A stretch of DNA of 64,000 bases from JAYKJB01 sp035284745 [NCBI: Candidatus Sericytochromatia bacterium] (GTDB taxonomy: Bacteria > Cyanobacteriota > Sericytochromatia > S15B-MN24). The notes below the pieces were generated by a model, which made no database searches, was not told where the DNA came from, and worked only from the letters and a program-made list of their open reading frames with translations. Positions 61,933-64,000 of this stretch are shown here, in pieces. The stretch's first letter is position 1. Every line of letters begins with the position of its first letter. The DNA lies in assembly GCA_035284745.1 (NCBI GenBank), contig JAYKIL010000035.1, positions 25,940-89,939 of the forward strand. Direction: 5' to 3'. Made by a program: the position numbers and the translations under genes.

Positions 61933-64000
61933 ATGGACAACCGTATCAATGGGCGTGCGACTCTGCCGCCGCTGACCCCTGCTCAAACTTCTGCCGCACG
62001 CCGAGCTGCCAGCGAAACAGCGTCCGCGCCTGCGATCTCGGCGCAAGACTCGGCACGCTTCACGGCGTCTTCTCCGGGGGACGTGCTGGCTGAGTTGCGC
62101 GACTTGATAGAGGTTTTGGCGAACCGGGTTGAAAAGCTGGAGGATACGGTCAATCAATCCTCAGCACCACGACAGGCGGCTCGTGAGGTGGTGGCTCCTG
62201 TCCCCGCCTTGCCCCCCGGGGTGACCCTTCCTCCTCTGCCTTCGGCGCGGGTGTCGGCACCAGCCAGTGAGAGTGTGGTGATCGATCCTGAGACTTGGCA
62301 AGACATACCCGTCGAAGCGGTGCAGGTCGCCCTGTCGACCGCCAAGCTCGAAGGCTTGACACGCAGTGAAAAGAAGACGGTGGAACGGGCGCTTGACCGG
62401 GTTAGAACGATTGCTGTGAGCATTGACCGGGGGGAGAATCCCAGCCCCTATCAGGCCGAGCTGTTTGCCTTGAAACAGACGCTGGCGTCCCCCGGAAACG
62501 CGGGCAGGAATACTCTAGCAACCTCAGGTGCTCAGTTGTTGGCCCAGGTTTCGGCCGGAAAAGGAAAACTGGAAGCGGCCATCCAGGCGGAGGAGGGTGC
62601 CGCGAATCGGGGGCAAGACGCTTCGGGTGCTCAAAAGAGAATGCTGGTCTTGTTCGACAGCTACCGGGCGTTGGTGCAAATTGAACGTTTGTTGTTCTCG
62701 TTGAATCTTTCGGACCTGCCACCTGAAAAACAGCGGGCTGTCTTGGCTGACTTCAGCGCCTTGAGGTCGCTCGTCGGGGATGTCTCGGATCAAAAAACGA
62801 CGGGGTTGGCCGCCAACGAGCAGGTGGAGGATATCGGTGCGCGATTGCAGGAATTTGCAGCCTCGGGGCAGGGGAACCCGGTGCAGCAATCGGCGAAAGA
62901 CGCCGTTATGCGCAGCAGAACGGCCTTGCAAGGCGCTCTAAAGGCATTGGACGAACGTCAGTTTAATGGAACTCCGCCTGAGGCCTTGGCGGCGGACAGA
63001 GCCAAACTTTTGGCTGCGGCAGAGGCCTTAATGACCCTTGGGGAAGCCGTCGTGAATGCAAAGCCCGAGAATGGCACCCAGGCCATGCGCGGGGAAACGC
63101 GAAAAGCGTTGGAGCGTGCAGAAGCACTGGCTGAAGCACTGGGAGGGGGACAGCATCCGGCCGAAATTCGGAATGCACTTTTTGTCACAGCCCAGTCTTT
63201 GAAAGATCCAATCTCAAGTCGGAACAGTCCTGCGGTGCAGGCGGCTGCCGCAGCGTTGCAATTGATGGGGCAAGGCGAGGCCGCGAATGCTGAGGCGCGC
63301 GGAGAGATTCAGGCAGCCATCGAGGCGGGTGTTGAGCCACGCCTGCACGATGCGCGGGCCGTTCAACTGGCTCGTCAGGCCGAGGATTTTGAATTGATGC
63401 GCCGCGCCTTGGAAACGGTGAATTTTTCCGGGTTGACGGCCCAGAAGGTTCCGGAAGCCACGTCCATTATTGGGAAGATGCAAACAATCGGTGAAAAGGT
63501 GGGCGCGGGAGAGGATTTTGCATTACATCGCGCTGAATATGACAATCTGGGTAAGCAGTTGCGTGCTTTGGCTGCGGCGCAGGCACCGTCTCCGGGGTCG
63601 CCGGATAATCCCCCGTCGTTGCCTGGGGAACCGCCAGCCGTTGCCCCCCCGACGCCGCCTGGGCAAGCTCAACCCTTGCCCAACTCGTACACGGTGAAAT
63701 CGGGAGATTACCTGTCGAAGATCGCCCGGGAACAACTGGGAGATAGCAGCCGCTGGGCGGAATTGGTCCAGCTAAACCAAGAACGCTACCCGAGTTTGAA
63801 GACCAATCCCAATCTGATTCATCCGAGTTGGACCTTGCAGTTGCCGGCAAATAAGCCCTCCGTCGAACGCCCCGCACAGCCCCCGACGGCAGTGAATCCG
63901 CCCGCCACCGCGCCGGCACAGCCCCCGACGGCAGTGAATCCGCCCGCCACCGCGCCGGAGCAGCCCCCGACGGCAGTGAATCCGCCCGCCACCGCGCCGG
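61933..64000 (+). CDS. Long LysM-domain protein with C-terminal tandem repeats (runs off the window)
   Basis: At least 689 residues; ATG with CAGGAG 9 bases upstream; no stop before the window ends. No signal peptide is apparent. A Pro/Ala-rich N-terminus (1-120) is followed by a long helical region (about 125-540; DLPPEKQRAVLADFSALRSLV, ALKALDERQFNG, RAVQLARQAEDFELM), a Pro-rich linker, and one LysM domain (about 587-636; YTVKSGDYLSKIAREQLGDSSRWAELVQLN). Then comes a 14-residue tandem repeat (Q-P-P-T-A-V-N-P-P-A-T-A-P). LysM binds peptidoglycan N-acetylglucosamine. Role unknown. Confidence 0.85.
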   Translation, partial: MDNRINGRATLPPLTPAQTSAARRAASETASAPAISAQDSARFTASSPGDVLAELRDLIEVLANRVEKLEDTVNQSSAPRQAAREVVAPVPALPPGVTLPPLPSARVSAPASESVVIDPETWQDIPVEAVQVALSTAKLEGLTRSEKKTVERALDRVRTIAVSIDRGENPSPYQAELFALKQTLASPGNAGRNTLATSGAQLLAQVSAGKGKLEAAIQAEEGAANRGQDASGAQKRMLVLFDSYRALVQIERLLFSLNLSDLPPEKQRAVLADFSALRSLVGDVSDQKTTGLAANEQVEDIGARLQEFAASGQGNPVQQSAKDAVMRSRTALQGALKALDERQFNGTPPEALAADRAKLLAAAEALMTLGEAVVNAKPENGTQAMRGETRKALERAEALAEALGGGQHPAEIRNALFVTAQSLKDPISSRNSPAVQAAAAALQLMGQGEAANAEARGEIQAAIEAGVEPRLHDARAVQLARQAEDFELMRRALETVNFSGLTAQKVPEATSIIGKMQTIGEKVGAGEDFALHRAEYDNLGKQLRALAAAQAPSPGSPDNPPSLPGEPPAVAPPTPPGQAQPLPNSYTVKSGDYLSKIAREQLGDSSRWAELVQLNQERYPSLKTNPNLIHPSWTLQLPANKPSVERPAQPPTAVNPPATAPAQPPTAVNPPATAPEQPPTAVNPPATAP
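63874..64000 (+). repeat. 42-bp tandem repeat, at least three copies, in the LysM gene
   Basis: Units start at 63874, 63916 and 63958 and are identical except for GCA to GAG at the third unit's start. They keep frame and encode a Pro-rich 14-residue unit. The array continues past the window end. Confidence 0.93.

Noticed and set aside
1-64000. CRISPR array, insertion sequence, prophage, rRNA or tRNA
   Set aside because: I looked for direct-repeat spacers, transposase or integrase motifs, terminal inverted repeats and tRNA-like ends and saw none.

Overview
The window reads as an ordinary chromosomal segment of a diderm (Gram-negative type) bacterium. The evidence is an Omp85/TamA-like barrel protein next to TamB, a TolC-like channel with an HlyD-type adaptor and FtsX permeases, about nine proteins with lipoprotein signal peptides ending in Leu-x-x-Cys, and a type I signal peptidase. 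Base composition is moderately GC-rich, GTG and TTG starts are frequent, and many genes overlap by 1-13 bases. I cannot name the lineage. A Ser/Thr kinase-ATPase-TPR-GAF-GGDEF giant, a plant/Firmicutes-style MGDG-synthase-like glycosyltransferase and the many lipoproteins would fit a delta-proteobacteria-like or deep-branching diderm group, but that is inference. I see no rRNA, tRNA, CRISPR array, phage or insertion sequence.

Layout. 0-3.8 kb (minus strand): HIT protein, lipoprotein with a carboxypeptidase-regulatory-like domain, lipid-anchored subtilisin and an asparaginase (cut by the window edge); the last three are joined by 4-base overlaps. 4-7 kb (plus): lipoprotein, UDP-sugar pyrophosphorylase, and a lipoprotein with eleven six-residue Gly-Phe repeats, with two clear terminators. 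7-17 kb: housekeeping and single genes (MiaB, Nif3-like, DUF2252, MutY, an AMIN-domain/barrel-like protein overlapping a small lipoprotein, a lytic-transglycosylase-like protein, a nitronate monooxygenase/FabK relative, a Cys-cluster protein). 17-25 kb: two GT4 glycosyltransferases diverge from an ABC ATPase-TolC-adaptor operon; two FtsX permeases that probably belong to the same exporter converge on it. 25-31 kb: a 1767-residue kinase-to-GGDEF signalling protein. 31-39 kb: TamB, an unusually long TamA with about seven POTRA units, and a SurA-N-like protein in one operon. 39-43 kb: IF-1, LepB, a lipoprotein, PgsA, RimO and a YVTN-type lipoprotein. 44-48.9 kb: NADP-isocitrate dehydrogenase with atypical codon use, and two lipoproteins (one with a nuclease fold). 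49-52 kb: aldehyde dehydrogenase plus aminotransferase. 52-57 kb: GNAT, coiled-coil, rhomboid and several unknown proteins, then a TIM-barrel glycosidase relative that seems to have lost both catalytic glutamates. 57-60 kb: MBL-fold hydrolase, Nudix hydrolase, diacylglycerol glycosyltransferase. 60-64 kb: a helical unknown protein and a long LysM protein that runs off the end inside a 42-bp tandem repeat.

Main theme: envelope construction. Outer-membrane insertion (TamA/TamB/SurA-like), export (ABC/TolC/FtsX), glycolipid and glycan synthesis (GT4s, MGDG-type GT, UDP-sugar pyrophosphorylase), peptidoglycan contact (AMIN, LysM, transglycosylase) and many surface lipoproteins sit together with one large signalling protein. 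No defence or mobile system is visible. The most unusual items are the seven-POTRA TamA locus, the kinase-GGDEF fusion, the split convergent exporter, the catalytically degenerate glycosidase-like protein and the repeat-bearing surface proteins.
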